52,845 nt of DNA from Parcubacteria group bacterium Greene0714_7 (GTDB taxonomy: Bacteria; Patescibacteriota; Minisyncoccia; Phycocordibacterales; Phycocordibacteraceae), in NCBI GenBank assembly GCA_007378985.1, contig VMHB01000002.1, positions 105,428 through 158,272 of the forward strand, written 5' to 3'. Below the pieces are notes generated by a model. It worked only from the letters and a program-made list of their open reading frames with translations. It was not told the DNA's origin and did no database searches. Positions 37,177 through 47,065 of this stretch are shown one piece after another (the stretch's first letter is position 1; the number at the start of each line of letters is the position of its first letter). The translations under genes and the position numbers were made by a program.

Positions 37177-37408
37177 TGTTGAAAATAGTATGAATAACTT
37201 GTTGGGATTACTAGTGGATAATGTGTTGAAAACAATTACACCAAAACAGCTAGTAATCAAAACAGTCAATATTCACAATACAAAACAAACTTTTAAACAG
37301 TTTCTTCTAAAAAAAATCCGTAAATATAGCTTAAATAAAAGACTTTCAAGCTACCCACATAGTCCACAGTGTATTAGAATGAGTGGATCCTCTTAATTAA
37401 AATAAAAT
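37177..37408. other. Candidate oriC segment (dnaA-dnaN spacer)
   Basis: AT-rich spacer in canonical location; DnaA-like box AGTGGATAA (37213-37221) and weaker ones; TTATACACA also at 35727-35735 upstream of dnaA. Confidence 0.5.
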
Positions 37409-38509
37409 ATGAAAATTGAAATTTTAAGAGAGAATTTAGAGAAGGCTGTTGCTATAGCATCTAAGGTTAGTAATAAGAATCTTTCACTACCTGTTTTTGG
37501 TTGTGTGGTAATTGTCGTTGAGGGTGATAGGGCGGTACTTCGTGCAACAAACCTCGATCTAAGTGTGGAGGTTATTCTTAAAGCAAAGATAATTCAAGAT
37601 GGAATTATTGCTATTCCTGCGCACATACTTGCACAAACAACCTCAGCACTCACTAATCAGAAATTGTTGTTAAAAACATCAGGAAATAATCTTATTATTG
37701 ATGGTGAAAGGGGTACTACTTCTATATCACTTATTGACCCATCTGAATTTCCAACACTATCGTATGTTAAGGATGGGGTTGGAAGTTCCGCAACTTTACC
37801 TGTTAGGGAATTTATAACAGCATTGAAGTCGGTTTCATTTGCAGCTTCAACCTCCAGTGTAAAACCAGAACTTTCAAGTATTTCCCTTACTTTAGAAAAA
37901 GGGGAGCTTGTTGCTGTGGCTACAGATTCATTTCGTCTTGCTGAAATAAAAATACCCATAAAAACAAAAAACTCATTCAATTCTGTATTAATACCAGCTC
38001 GAAATGTTCCAGATATATTGAGGGCGATTGAGTCAGGTGTGGATGTTGAGGTTCGCGTTGGAGATAATCAGTGTTCATTTATATCTGACTTTGGGCACAT
38101 TACCTCTCGAACAATAGATGGGTCCTTCCCAGACTATCAAGCAATTATTCCGCGTGACTATGTTGCTTCGGCGACATGTTTAAAAGAGGATGCATCACGC
38201 GCTTTTCGAAAAATTTCAATTTTTACTGATTCTTTTAATCAGGTACATATTTCACTAAAGACTTCTGAAAAGACGTTCACTGTCCGTGCGGTGAATGCTT
38301 CGGTGGGAGAAACAGTTGATCATATTCCAGCAGTTCTTGAGGGTGAGGATATTGATATTAATTTCAATGCAAAATATATTGTCGACGCCCTTTCTATAGT
38401 GGCTGGTGATAGTGTTACTTTCTCTGTAGCGGGCGCTGGAAAGCCGATGGTTATGAATGATGTCCCAAGTAAAGGCTTCACATACTTAGTGATGCCAATG
38501 AACCGTTAA
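37409..38509 (+). CDS. dnaN: DNA polymerase III beta clamp
   Basis: MKIEILRENLEKAVAIASKVSNKNLSLPV...DSFRLAE...YLVMPMNR. Confidence 0.97.
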   Translation: MKIEILRENLEKAVAIASKVSNKNLSLPVFGCVVIVVEGDRAVLRATNLDLSVEVILKAKIIQDGIIAIPAHILAQTTSALTNQKLLLKTSGNNLIIDGERGTTSISLIDPSEFPTLSYVKDGVGSSATLPVREFITALKSVSFAASTSSVKPELSSISLTLEKGELVAVATDSFRLAEIKIPIKTKNSFNSVLIPARNVPDILRAIESGVDVEVRVGDNQCSFISDFGHITSRTIDGSFPDYQAIIPRDYVASATCLKEDASRAFRKISIFTDSFNQVHISLKTSEKTFTVRAVNASVGETVDHIPAVLEGEDIDINFNAKYIVDALSIVAGDSVTFSVAGAGKPMVMNDVPSKGFTYLVMPMNR

Positions 38510-38519
38510 ATTAGCTTAT

Positions 38520-38574
38520 AGGTTCTAGGGACTAGGTTTTAGCTTTTAAACCTAGCACCTAGCACCTAGCACCT
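38520..38574. repeat. Heptad-family inverted element (after dnaN)
   Basis: AGGTTCT AGGGACT AGGTTTT AGCTTTTAAA then (CCTAGCA)x3. Confidence 0.85.
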
Positions 38575-38578
38575 CCCT

Positions 38579-38842
38579 ATGAAACTCGTAAGTGATTTTT
38601 TAGCTCGTTTCCAAAACTTAACACCACCAGATGATGCTGTGCGTCGCGCTATTGCATCAGCTGTTTTTTTTGTTGCGAAAGTTCCTGTAAAAAAAGAAGA
38701 TGTGTCTATATCAAATTCCGTGGCATTTATTCGCTGTTCTTCAGTCGCAAAGAGCGCTATTCAGGTTGCTCGTGGCGCTATTCTGAGTGAGCTCTTTCAA
38801 GAGATGCCGAAAGCACGAAATACTGTGAGGGATATCCGTTGA
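38579..38842 (+). CDS. Small DUF721/DciA-like protein (tentative)
   Basis: VSISNSVAFIRCSSVAKSAIQVARGAILSELF..TVRDIR resembles the DUF721 core; next to dnaN. Confidence 0.45.
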   Translation: MKLVSDFLARFQNLTPPDDAVRRAIASAVFFVAKVPVKKEDVSISNSVAFIRCSSVAKSAIQVARGAILSELFQEMPKARNTVRDIR

Positions 38843-38844
38843 GT

Positions 38845-38915
38845 AGGTTTCAGGTGTCAGCTTCTAGGTTCCAGCTTTAATTTCAGAAAAGCTGACAGCT
38901 GAAACCTGAAAGCCA
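38845..38915. repeat. Heptad-family (CAG-type) inverted element
   Basis: GGTTTCAGGTGTCAGCTT (38846-38863) vs AAGCTGACAGCTGAAACC (38889-38906), 17/18 complementary. Confidence 0.85.
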
Positions 38916-38930
38916 TAAGCTTTCTTGTGG

Positions 38931-41042
38931 TTATTGACTGAACGGTGCCCCGTCCACAAAGCCGTGTTGGCTTGCCCATGTTCTGACACCCCACTCCCAC
39001 CTAGCAAATTGTGGATCGTTGTTGGGGTTACTAGGGCGAGCTCCTCGTGGATCATTTTTATCAAGCCAGTAGAGAATTGAGTGTACAGAAACGGTGCCGT
39101 CGCTTCCTTGCCATACACCACGAAGCACTGGTTTATCGGACGCACTTTCTAGGGGGGTTGCTTCAGGGAAGGGGGTATTAGGGAATTTTGTGAGAGCGTA
39201 TTGCATAAATTCATGCCAGAGAGGAGCCACAATGAATCCTGCTATTTTTTTTGCCATGGGGCTGTTGTCGTTATTGCCTGTCCATGCGCCTACAGATATA
39301 TCAGGGGTGTAGCCTAAAATCCAAGCGTCACGGTAGTCGTTTGTCGTTCCTGTTTTTACTGCAACATGACGCCCTGGGAAGTTTAGTGCAGAAGTTGCTC
39401 CGAACTCAGGGGTGCGCGCCACATTATCAGAGAGGATATCGGAGATGGAGAGTGCAATGTTGTCGTCGAGCACTCTTTCAGGTGTTAGTGGATATGATTT
39501 TATCTCGTTCCCATTCTTGTCTTCAATACGAAGTATTGCTCGGTATGGGTTTCGTACACCTTCGTTTGCAAAAACACCATATGCGCTAGTCATGTCGAGT
39601 GGAGTGACTTCGCCACCACCAAGCACCAAAGTTAGTCCGTAGCGATCTGATCCAGCGAGTGTGGTGATGCCAAGTGACCGTGCAAGCGAAAGTGCATTGT
39701 TAATTCCAACGAGGTAGAGCACTTTCACTGCGGGTATGTTTCTTGATTGTGCAAGTGCATCCCGCAGTGTCATTGGCCCATTAAATTTATTATCGTAGTT
39801 TCCTGGTGCATAGCAGGGAGGTGTATCGCTCAAGCTTGCTGGGGGACACTCAGTTGAAAACTGTGTGGGCACATCAAAGAGCACCGTATTTGATGTGTAC
39901 CCCTTAATGAAAGCGGCCGCGTACACAAATGGTTTGAATGAAGAGCCTGGTTGGCGCTTCGCTAGGGCTATGTTGTAGGCACCGTTTATTTCTGGATCAA
40001 AATAGTCCCGTGAGCCAGCCATTACAAGAATGTCTCCTGTTTTTGGTGCAATAGCGACAATGCTCGCATTCTCAGCGTTAAAATTTTTCTTATTTTCAAG
40101 AGCGTTTTTCTTTACAATCTCCTCTGCTTTGGCTTCAAGGTCGGCGTCAAGTGTAGTAATGATGCGCCAACCTGATTGCTCCAACGCACTTGTACCAAAC
40201 TCTTGCTCCAAGAGCCCGCGAACATAGAAGACGAAGTGTGGTGCACGAATACCAGCAGTTGCTTGAGGAGCAAAAGCCACAACCTCAGATTTTGCTAGCG
40301 TGTATTCTTGTTCGGATATAAATTTCAAGTCTTTCATTCGCGAGAGCACGAGGTTTTTTCGGTCATCTAAAGCATCTCGATGATTGCCGTATGGTGAAAA
40401 GTAAGTAGGAGCTTGAGGGAGTGCCGCTAAATACGCAGCTTCAGCGAGAGTTACATCTTTTGCGTGTTTAGTGAAGTATTGTGCGCTTGCTTCTTCTACG
40501 CCATAAATAAGTCCACCGTAAGGATTCCCATTGAGGTAGAGCTCAAGAATTTGTTCTTTGGTTAGCACGCGCTCAAGCTTTATTGCAAGAATCCACTCCT
40601 TTACCTTCCGCGCAATAGTTTTGTCGGCAGTAAGAATGGAGTTCTTAACTACCTGCTGTGTAATTGTTGAACCGCCCTGCTCAAAACCTAGAGAAAGAAC
40701 ATTAACAATCGTTGCCCGAAGAAATGCTAACGGGCGTACGCCGGCGTGATGGTAGAACTCTGTGTCTTCTATTGCAACGGTTGCTTGTTTTATGTATGGA
40801 GAAATCTCACTCTCTGGAATGACGGTACGCATCATATTTTGGCTCAAATCATCGAGCAAAACAGTGCCTGTGCGGTCGTAGATTTTTGTTGATTGTTCAA
40901 TTTTCCTAGTCTCCAAAGACTTGATATCAGGGATTTTTAATGACACTGCCCAAATGAGTAAAGCCCCTATACTAAATAGTGCAATCGCACTAATAATGAG
41001 GAAAAAAGATTTCTTATTTTTAATCAAGCGCCGTCTTCGCAT
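38931..41042 (-). CDS. Class A penicillin-binding protein (PBP1A-like)
   Basis: Transglycosylase ATVAIEDTEFYHHAGV...GGSTITQQVVKN and transpeptidase PGSSFKPFVYAAAF, SRNIPAVK, KTGTTNDYRDAW. Confidence 0.95.
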   Translation of the reverse strand: MRRRRLIKNKKSFFLIISAIALFSIGALLIWAVSLKIPDIKSLETRKIEQSTKIYDRTGTVLLDDLSQNMMRTVIPESEISPYIKQATVAIEDTEFYHHAGVRPLAFLRATIVNVLSLGFEQGGSTITQQVVKNSILTADKTIARKVKEWILAIKLERVLTKEQILELYLNGNPYGGLIYGVEEASAQYFTKHAKDVTLAEAAYLAALPQAPTYFSPYGNHRDALDDRKNLVLSRMKDLKFISEQEYTLAKSEVVAFAPQATAGIRAPHFVFYVRGLLEQEFGTSALEQSGWRIITTLDADLEAKAEEIVKKNALENKKNFNAENASIVAIAPKTGDILVMAGSRDYFDPEINGAYNIALAKRQPGSSFKPFVYAAAFIKGYTSNTVLFDVPTQFSTECPPASLSDTPPCYAPGNYDNKFNGPMTLRDALAQSRNIPAVKVLYLVGINNALSLARSLGITTLAGSDRYGLTLVLGGGEVTPLDMTSAYGVFANEGVRNPYRAILRIEDKNGNEIKSYPLTPERVLDDNIALSISDILSDNVARTPEFGATSALNFPGRHVAVKTGTTNDYRDAWILGYTPDISVGAWTGNNDNSPMAKKIAGFIVAPLWHEFMQYALTKFPNTPFPEATPLESASDKPVLRGVWQGSDGTVSVHSILYWLDKNDPRGARPSNPNNDPQFARWEWGVRTWASQHGFVDGAPFSQ

Positions 41043-41169
41043 GCTCTAAATCGTAGCAAGGGAACGGTCTACTTGCTAGGTGTTTCTCTATATGGGCGTA
41101 TGGCCAGAGAGATGGGCAGATACGTTAATGGCGGTAGACCCTGATACCGAGCGTGGTAGAGTTTATTGT

Positions 41170-42378
41170 ATGTTTTTTAAAACCAAAGCCTCAGTTAGCG
41201 CTGATCCTGAAAAGATAGAAACTCTCTTGACGAGAAGTGTTGTTGAAATAATTCCTTCAGACGAATCACTCCGAAAGCTTCTATTGTCAGGAGAACGACT
41301 GCGTATCAAGCTTGGGATAGATCCTACAAGTCCAAACATTCACATTGGACGCGCGGTGGCACTTCTTAAACTTCGAGACTTTCAAAATTTAGGGCACACA
41401 GTGGTTTTTATTATTGGAGATGCAACGGGTGTAATCGGTGATACTTCAGATAAAGAAAGTGAACGCCCAATGCTCAGTCGAGCTGATGTTGAAAAAAATC
41501 TAACAGAATATGTTTCTCAAGCCAAAAAAATTCTTGACCCAAATCTTTTGGAAGTACGGAGAAATTCTGAGTGGCTTTTGAAGTTGGACTACTCTGCTAT
41601 TGGTGATCAAGCCGATGCGTTTTCTGTAGCCGATTTCATATCCCGAGACAATATTAAGCGCCGTTTAGATGGAGGCAAAAGGGTTTCCCTACGAGAAGTG
41701 CTTTACCCTTTAATGCAGGGGTATGACAGTGTTGCCATAAAGGCAGATGTAGAGCTTGGCGGAACAGACCAGAGGTTTAATTTGCTTGCAGGCAGGGTAC
41801 TTCAAGGGAAGGCAGGTCAACCTCCGCAACACATTGTGATGAGCGAGCTCATTTTAGGTACTGATGGAAGAAAGATGAGTTCAAGTTGGGGAAACACTAT
41901 TAATCTTAATGATGCGCCCCAAGATATGTTTGGGAAAGTAATGAGTATTCCTGATTCGCTCATCGAAACATATTTCGTTCACTGCACACGAGTATCGTTA
42001 AATGTAGTGAAGAATATTCTCACAAAAAGCCCTCGAGATTCAAAGTTTGATCTAGCGTTAGAAATTGTTCGTATGTACCACGGTGATATCGAAAGTAAAA
42101 AAGCAGGGGAGCGATTCGTTTCCGTTTTTTCAAAAGGTGAGATTTCTGAAGAGGATGCTACCCCAGCATTATTCAGTGAAGGACAAACATATGCCGATGC
42201 ATTGGTGCATGCAGGCCTTGTTGCTTCTAGAACAGAGCTACGCCGATTGGTTTCTGCTGGGGCAGTAACTTCAGTTGCGACAGGGAAAGTGATTGCTGAT
42301 ATGAATAACGAACCTGTTGAGGGTGAAATTTTACGAATTGGTAAACGTAGAATTGCAAAAATGATAAAAAGTAAGTAA
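41170..42378 (+). CDS. tyrS: Tyrosyl-tRNA synthetase
   Basis: GIDPTSPNIHIGRAV, GDATGVIGD, KMSSSWGN, C-terminal S4-like. Confidence 0.94.
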   Translation: MFFKTKASVSADPEKIETLLTRSVVEIIPSDESLRKLLLSGERLRIKLGIDPTSPNIHIGRAVALLKLRDFQNLGHTVVFIIGDATGVIGDTSDKESERPMLSRADVEKNLTEYVSQAKKILDPNLLEVRRNSEWLLKLDYSAIGDQADAFSVADFISRDNIKRRLDGGKRVSLREVLYPLMQGYDSVAIKADVELGGTDQRFNLLAGRVLQGKAGQPPQHIVMSELILGTDGRKMSSSWGNTINLNDAPQDMFGKVMSIPDSLIETYFVHCTRVSLNVVKNILTKSPRDSKFDLALEIVRMYHGDIESKKAGERFVSVFSKGEISEEDATPALFSEGQTYADALVHAGLVASRTELRRLVSAGAVTSVATGKVIADMNNEPVEGEILRIGKRRIAKMIKSK

Positions 42379-42416
42379 TAAAAAACCTCGCAAGCGCGAG
42401 GTTTTTTATTACTTAC
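42371..42416. terminator. Bidirectional terminator, 20-bp perfect stem containing both convergent stop codons
   Basis: GTAAGTAATAAAAAACCTCG-caagcg-CGAGGTTTTTTATTACTTAC. Confidence 0.9.
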
Positions 42417-42556
42417 ATCATGTCATCGTCATCGCTAAATGGATCGGCGTCTTCCTCCTCATCAGGAATCTCTTCCTCATCTACAGGAGGAATCACCGGC
42501 GCATCCGCATCTTCCTCGTCCTCAAATCCTTTGTGTCTTTTTGAATCGTTACTCAT
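42413..42556 (-). CDS. Small highly acidic protein
   Basis: MSNDSKRHKGFEDEEDADAPVIPPVDEEEIPDEEEDADPFSDDDDMM. Confidence 0.55.
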   Translation of the reverse strand: MSNDSKRHKGFEDEEDADAPVIPPVDEEEIPDEEEDADPFSDDDDMM

Positions 42557-42650
42557 GTTGGATATAGTTTCTAACGCCTTATTTGTATCAAAATGCCACC
42601 CATTGGCAAGTGACACACTAAAGTGATGTGGATAACAAGCCTTTAATGCT

Positions 42651-43136
42651 CTATATCTTCTCACGCGCTTGTCTGAATTTTGAGCTTGATTGATGGGCTA
42701 TTGCAAGCGCTATAGCGTCATACTCATCATCGTGCCGCTTCATGTTTTCCATAGGGACGAGCATAGTAACCATTCTGATGACACTTTTCTTGTCCGCATT
42801 TCCAGAACCAGTAACTGCAATTTTTACTTCTTGCGGAGAGTATTCGAAAACAGTAAGTCCGGCCTCAACTCCTGCGAGAGCTATAACTCCTCGTGCCTCT
42901 GCCACATGGATCGCTGTTTTTTGATTTTTTGTAAAAAAAAGCGTTTCTATTGCGAGTGCTTCTGGTTTGTATTTTTTTATTACTTTTCCGAGATGTTGGA
43001 ATACCGCACCAAGGCGAATGGGGACAGCTCCTTTAGGGGGAATGAAACATTCAGAGAAGATAAGCAAAGTGCCTTCCATTATTGCGATACCTACTCGATC
43101 GTACCCAGGGTCAACAGCGATAACGGTAGGCTTCAT
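42651..43136 (-). CDS. ruvC: Holliday junction resolvase RuvC
   Basis: TVIAVDPGYDRVGIAI...LAIETLFF...DKKSVIRMV...HDDEYDAIALAIAH. Confidence 0.93.
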   Translation of the reverse strand: MKPTVIAVDPGYDRVGIAIMEGTLLIFSECFIPPKGAVPIRLGAVFQHLGKVIKKYKPEALAIETLFFTKNQKTAIHVAEARGVIALAGVEAGLTVFEYSPQEVKIAVTGSGNADKKSVIRMVTMLVPMENMKRHDDEYDAIALAIAHQSSSKFRQAREKI

Positions 43137-43172
43137 TTTTCCGGTTCCAGCTTTTAGAGAGGGCATTTTTTG

Positions 43173-43508
43173 TTACTTTTCTCTATTGCGGACTTCCAAT
43201 TTCTCCATTTTTCGTATTAGTGCTTTTTCTATGTCTATGCCAGCAGCTTCTGCGAGGAAGAGTGAAACAATAATGACATCAGCACATTCGTCAGCGAGTT
43301 CGTCATCTCCAACTGCCATTATTTTTGATTTGCGTTGATATCCAAAACGAGCAAGTACTTGCTCTGCAAGCTCGCCAACTTCTTCACCAAGTTTAACGGT
43401 GTAGGCGAGTAGGTGTGATGCGTCACCCCTCTCTTTCTTTTGCGTCTGCCAGATAACGGATTCCTGCTTCGTTACCCACGCTTTCAATGTGTCGGAGAGT
43501 AATGTCAT
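43173..43508 (-). CDS. MazG-like nucleotide pyrophosphohydrolase
   Basis: [12 protein letters not shown]...[18 protein letters not shown]. Confidence 0.75.
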   Translation of the reverse strand: MTLLSDTLKAWVTKQESVIWQTQKKERGDASHLLAYTVKLGEEVGELAEQVLARFGYQRKSKIMAVGDDELADECADVIIVSLFLAEAAGIDIEKALIRKMEKLEVRNREK

Positions 43509-44536
43509 ATAAGTTTTTTCTGTACACCCCGCTTTCCTAAATGCTCTCGAGCCCTCAGAGTAACAATACGCCCCCGGGGAGTTCGTTCCAAAAATCCTTC
43601 CTGCATTAAATATGGCTCATATACATCCTCAATGGTCTGTTCATCTTCGGCCGCGGCCGCCGCAAGGGTTTTTACACCCACGGGACCCCCCGCAAACTTT
43701 GTGATGAGTGCCTCAAGAATGCGCCTGTCTGACGGAGTAAGTCCGGCTGTGTCTATACCAATCATGGCGAGTGCTTTTTCTGCAGCTACTTTTGAGAGCC
43801 CTGTTCGGTCGAGTTGCGCAACATCGCGCGAGCGCTTCAAAAGATAGTTTGCAGTACGTGGAGTTTTTCGAGAGCGCTTTGCAATTTCTTGGAGGGCATC
43901 GGCATCGGCTTCAATGCCAAGAATTTTTGCAGAACGAGCGAGGATTCTTTCAATTTCTTTTTCAGAATAAAAATCAAGTTGAAATACTCCTCCTGAAAAT
44001 CGAGAACGAAGTGGTGCAGAAATAAGTCCTATGCGCGTAGTTGCACCGACAAGTGTGAAAGAGGGAAGGGCGAGCTCTATTGTTCGCGCCGAAGGACCTT
44101 TGCCGATAATGATATCGAGCTTCCCAGCTTCCATGGCGGGGTAGAGAACCTCTTCAATTGTTTTGTTAAGTCGGTGAATTTCATCGATAAACAACACGTC
44201 ACCAGGCTCTAGGTTAGTGAGAATTGCCGCTAGGTCACCTACGCGCTCAATAACGGGCCCTGCCGTTGCTCGCATGTTTGCACCAAGCTCTTTCGCCACA
44301 AGGTGTGCCAGTGTCGTTTTTCCCAGTCCAGGAGGACCATAGAGGAGTGTGTGCTCCGGTGCATGGTTTCTTTCTCTCGCAGCCGCTATAAGTACGCGGA
44401 GGTTTTCTTTTACATTTTCTTGCCCCACGTATTCTTCCCAAGCCTCCGGCCGTAGAGTTTGGTCTAAGACGCGTTCCCCAGCTTCTTTTGGCTCCTCTTC
44501 CTCAGAATGAGCCCTCTTTGATTGAGTACTTGACAT
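43505..44536 (-). CDS. ruvB: Holliday junction helicase RuvB
   Basis: [44 protein letters not shown]. Confidence 0.97.
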   Translation of the reverse strand: MSSTQSKRAHSEEEEPKEAGERVLDQTLRPEAWEEYVGQENVKENLRVLIAAARERNHAPEHTLLYGPPGLGKTTLAHLVAKELGANMRATAGPVIERVGDLAAILTNLEPGDVLFIDEIHRLNKTIEEVLYPAMEAGKLDIIIGKGPSARTIELALPSFTLVGATTRIGLISAPLRSRFSGGVFQLDFYSEKEIERILARSAKILGIEADADALQEIAKRSRKTPRTANYLLKRSRDVAQLDRTGLSKVAAEKALAMIGIDTAGLTPSDRRILEALITKFAGGPVGVKTLAAAAAEDEQTIEDVYEPYLMQEGFLERTPRGRIVTLRAREHLGKRGVQKKLI

Positions 44537-44558
44537 ATATAAAAGCGTATGCTATCGT
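44530..44558 (+). promoter_or_regulatory. Sigma70-like promoter for the ruvB-pilB spacer transcript
   Basis: TTGACA-17-TATCGT, reading away from ruvB. Confidence 0.6.
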
Positions 44559-44564
44559 ACCATT

Positions 44565-44732
44565 GTAACCCCGAAAGGGGTTTTATTCTAAAAAATCGTG
44601 CCCATCTAAGCAACGCCGTGGCATCATTGTAAGGATCTGCTGGAAGTCTGACTTCGGTTATTCTCTGGCAGTCTCCTCATCATTTGTTCCACCTTCACTG
44701 CAAGCGTTGTTTAGAGGGGTGCGATTTTTTTA
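44565..44732 (+). ncRNA. Candidate standalone structured RNA, 6S-like architecture
   Basis: 24-nt terminal helix 44593-44616/44704-44727 with one mismatch and several G-U, internal bubble, apical helix CTGCTGG/CTGGCAG, T-run at 3' end. Confidence 0.55.
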
Positions 44733-44745
44733 TTTGCATAGTATG

Positions 44746-44774
44746 AAAATCCCAAGGTTATCCTTGGGATTTTT
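44746..44774. terminator. Bidirectional terminator between candidate ncRNA and pilB-like gene
   Basis: AAAATCCCAAGG-ttat-CCTTGGGATTTTT. Confidence 0.85.
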
Positions 44775-44776
44775 GT

Positions 44777-46450
44777 TTATTTGAGCGTTTCTTCAATCAA
44801 AACTACGCGGTTCAATTCATCAAGTGAGGTAATTCCAGTCAAGACTTTCATGATGCCGTCTTCAACCATCGTCAGGATTTCTTTTTTGTGTTGGAGGGCC
44901 TGTATTTCATGTTCTGAAGGAGAGGTGCGAAGAAGTGCGTCCATCTCGCCATCAATAACGACTGCTTCAAAAACACCAATACGACCCTTGAACCCAGTAT
45001 TGTTGCAGACAGAGCACCCAACAGGCTCAAATACTTTGGAAATGTCAGCGGGGATGACGGTCTTATCTCGAAGACCTGCGAGCACTTTATCAACACGCTC
45101 TTTGTTCTTACCTTCAAGAGGGACTTCTTTTTTGCATTGCTTACATAAGACTCTTACTAAGCGTTGTGCCATGGCGATATTGATGGCGGAACCAAATACT
45201 TTTGGATCCACATCAAGATCAACAAGTCGAGGGAAAGACCCTGCGGCATCGTTGGTATGGAGTGTTGAAAATACGAAGTGTCCCGTGAGTGCTGCGTCGA
45301 TTGCCGTTTTTGCGACTTCTTCATCGCGGATTTCTCCGATCATGATGACATCAGGGTCTTGGCGGAGTGCGGAGCGGAGCCCTTGAAGGAATGTGTAGTT
45401 TTTTTCATCTACCTGTGTTTGCACCAATCCAGCAACATGATATTCCACAGGGTCTTCAATGGTAATAATTTTAATTTCTGGGGAATTAATTTTTTTCATG
45501 CACGCATAGAGCGTGGTTGTTTTTCCGCTTCCTGTAGGTCCTGTATTTAAAAGCATGCCATTTGGATTACCGATTTCGCGCTCAATGAGTGCGCGTAATT
45601 TTGGCTCCATACCTAAAGCTTCAAATGGAACGGATATGGTGTCGGGATTTAAGAGACGCATCACGACAGTTTCACCGTACGCACCGGGAATAACGGAAGC
45701 ACGAATCTCAATCTCTTTTGCGTCCATAACAAGGCTGAATCTGCCATCCTGTGGACGGTTTTTTAAATTCAGTTTAAGTCCAGAAAGAAGTTTTAGTCGT
45801 GACAAGAGAAGATTGGCTGTATCGAGGTCAAAGTTAATGACGTCATGCAACACCCCGTCAAGACGATAGCGCAAGCGCACCTGATTTTGTTCAGGCTCGA
45901 TGTGAATGTCCGATGCGTCAACTGCAAATGCTCCAGCGAGTACTACTTCGAGAATTTTTGAAACACGGTATGCTCGTTTCATTTCGGTAACACTGGCGAC
46001 TGCTTTTTGGATGTCCTCAATCGTATGAATACTTTCGAGCACCTTTTTCAACTCAGTTGGGGAGACATCTAAAACACCCTGCTTTGATTCAACGGCAAAT
46101 GAAAGATCTTTGTAGTGTTCCCAAGCTCTTGCTAAGGATGCACGCGATACCAATACTTGCTCTACCGTGTATCCGCGCTTCTCTAAGTCTTCAAGAATTG
46201 CAGGCAATTTAGGATGTTGTGGTGAACGGACGGCAATGGTTAATTTTTTACCCACAATGTCAAAGCCTGCGATTTCAGCGAGACGGGCTACAGGCTCTTC
46301 TATGAGTCGAAGCGCATCAGAATTAATTGAGACACGCGTTAAGTCGAGATATCGAATGTCATACCTGTGCGAGAGCATGAGGGCGAGCTCCTCCTCTTCC
46401 CGTAGCTGGAGTTCTTTAAGTCGATTGTCCGTATCGTCAGTTTGTGCCAT
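44777..46450 (-). CDS. pilB: GspE/PilB family type IV pilus assembly ATPase
   Basis: LLNTGPTGSGKTTTLYACM, ITIEDPVEYH, CKQCKKEV..CSVCNNTGFKGR. Confidence 0.95.
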   Translation of the reverse strand: MAQTDDTDNRLKELQLREEEELALMLSHRYDIRYLDLTRVSINSDALRLIEEPVARLAEIAGFDIVGKKLTIAVRSPQHPKLPAILEDLEKRGYTVEQVLVSRASLARAWEHYKDLSFAVESKQGVLDVSPTELKKVLESIHTIEDIQKAVASVTEMKRAYRVSKILEVVLAGAFAVDASDIHIEPEQNQVRLRYRLDGVLHDVINFDLDTANLLLSRLKLLSGLKLNLKNRPQDGRFSLVMDAKEIEIRASVIPGAYGETVVMRLLNPDTISVPFEALGMEPKLRALIEREIGNPNGMLLNTGPTGSGKTTTLYACMKKINSPEIKIITIEDPVEYHVAGLVQTQVDEKNYTFLQGLRSALRQDPDVIMIGEIRDEEVAKTAIDAALTGHFVFSTLHTNDAAGSFPRLVDLDVDPKVFGSAINIAMAQRLVRVLCKQCKKEVPLEGKNKERVDKVLAGLRDKTVIPADISKVFEPVGCSVCNNTGFKGRIGVFEAVVIDGEMDALLRTSPSEHEIQALQHKKEILTMVEDGIMKVLTGITSLDELNRVVLIEETLK

Positions 46451-46472
46451 AGAGCAATAGTACCTTACAGCC

Positions 46473-46507
46473 AGCTTTCAGGTTATAGCTTTCAGCTTTC
46501 AGCTCGG
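46473..46507 (+). repeat. Heptad-family (CAG-type) repeat between pilB and tsaE
   Basis: AGCTTTC AGGTTAT AGCTTTC AGCTTTC AGCTCGG. Confidence 0.8.
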
Positions 46508-46546
46508 GAAAATCTAAAGAAATAGCCTTTGTAGTACTATGGAAAG

Positions 46547-46984
46547 ATGAAGGTGACATTAGAAGAATTACCAGCGTATGCGAAGCGATTCGTGGAGGAT
46601 TTGCCAAAAGAGCTCGGAACAAAGGCTTATGTTGTAGGGCTTTTGGGAGAACTTGGTGCAGGCAAAACCGCATTTGTGCAAGAAGTTGCCAAACTACTCA
46701 GTATCGCTCGGAGCGTAACGAGCCCGACTTTTGTTATTGCTCAAATATATACAATCAACCACCAAGCTTTTGAGCGTCTTGTGCATATCGATGCATACCG
46801 CCTTGATAGTGGGGAATCCGACACTATTGGGTGGAAAGATTTTTTAAATGATCCCAAAAATCTGATTTTTGTAGAGTGGGCGGATAGGGCTCCAGGGGGG
46901 ATACCTACAGGAACACACATATTAGATTTTACTGTGGTGGGCGAAAATGTCAGAAATATTGAAGAAAAATATGAGTCCCGTTAG
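46547..46984 (+). CDS. tsaE: tRNA t6A biosynthesis ATPase TsaE
   Basis: LLGELGAGKTAFVQEVAKLL...VTSPTFVIAQIY...HIDAYRL. Confidence 0.95.
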   Translation: MKVTLEELPAYAKRFVEDLPKELGTKAYVVGLLGELGAGKTAFVQEVAKLLSIARSVTSPTFVIAQIYTINHQAFERLVHIDAYRLDSGESDTIGWKDFLNDPKNLIFVEWADRAPGGIPTGTHILDFTVVGENVRNIEEKYESR

Positions 46985-47065
46985 AGGTCGCGATCACGTA
47001 TAGTATTAAAGAGAAAATGAACTTTTCAATTACAGCATTAAAAATTTTAACTGCAGGAGCGACTG

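Noticed and set aside
37190-37396. 68-aa ORF between dnaA and dnaN
   Set aside because: AT-rich spacer; low-complexity peptide; more likely origin/leader DNA than coding.
42627-42635. Perfect DnaA box TGTGGATAA near ruvC
   Set aside because: A single 9-mer is expected by chance at this window size; no cluster around it.
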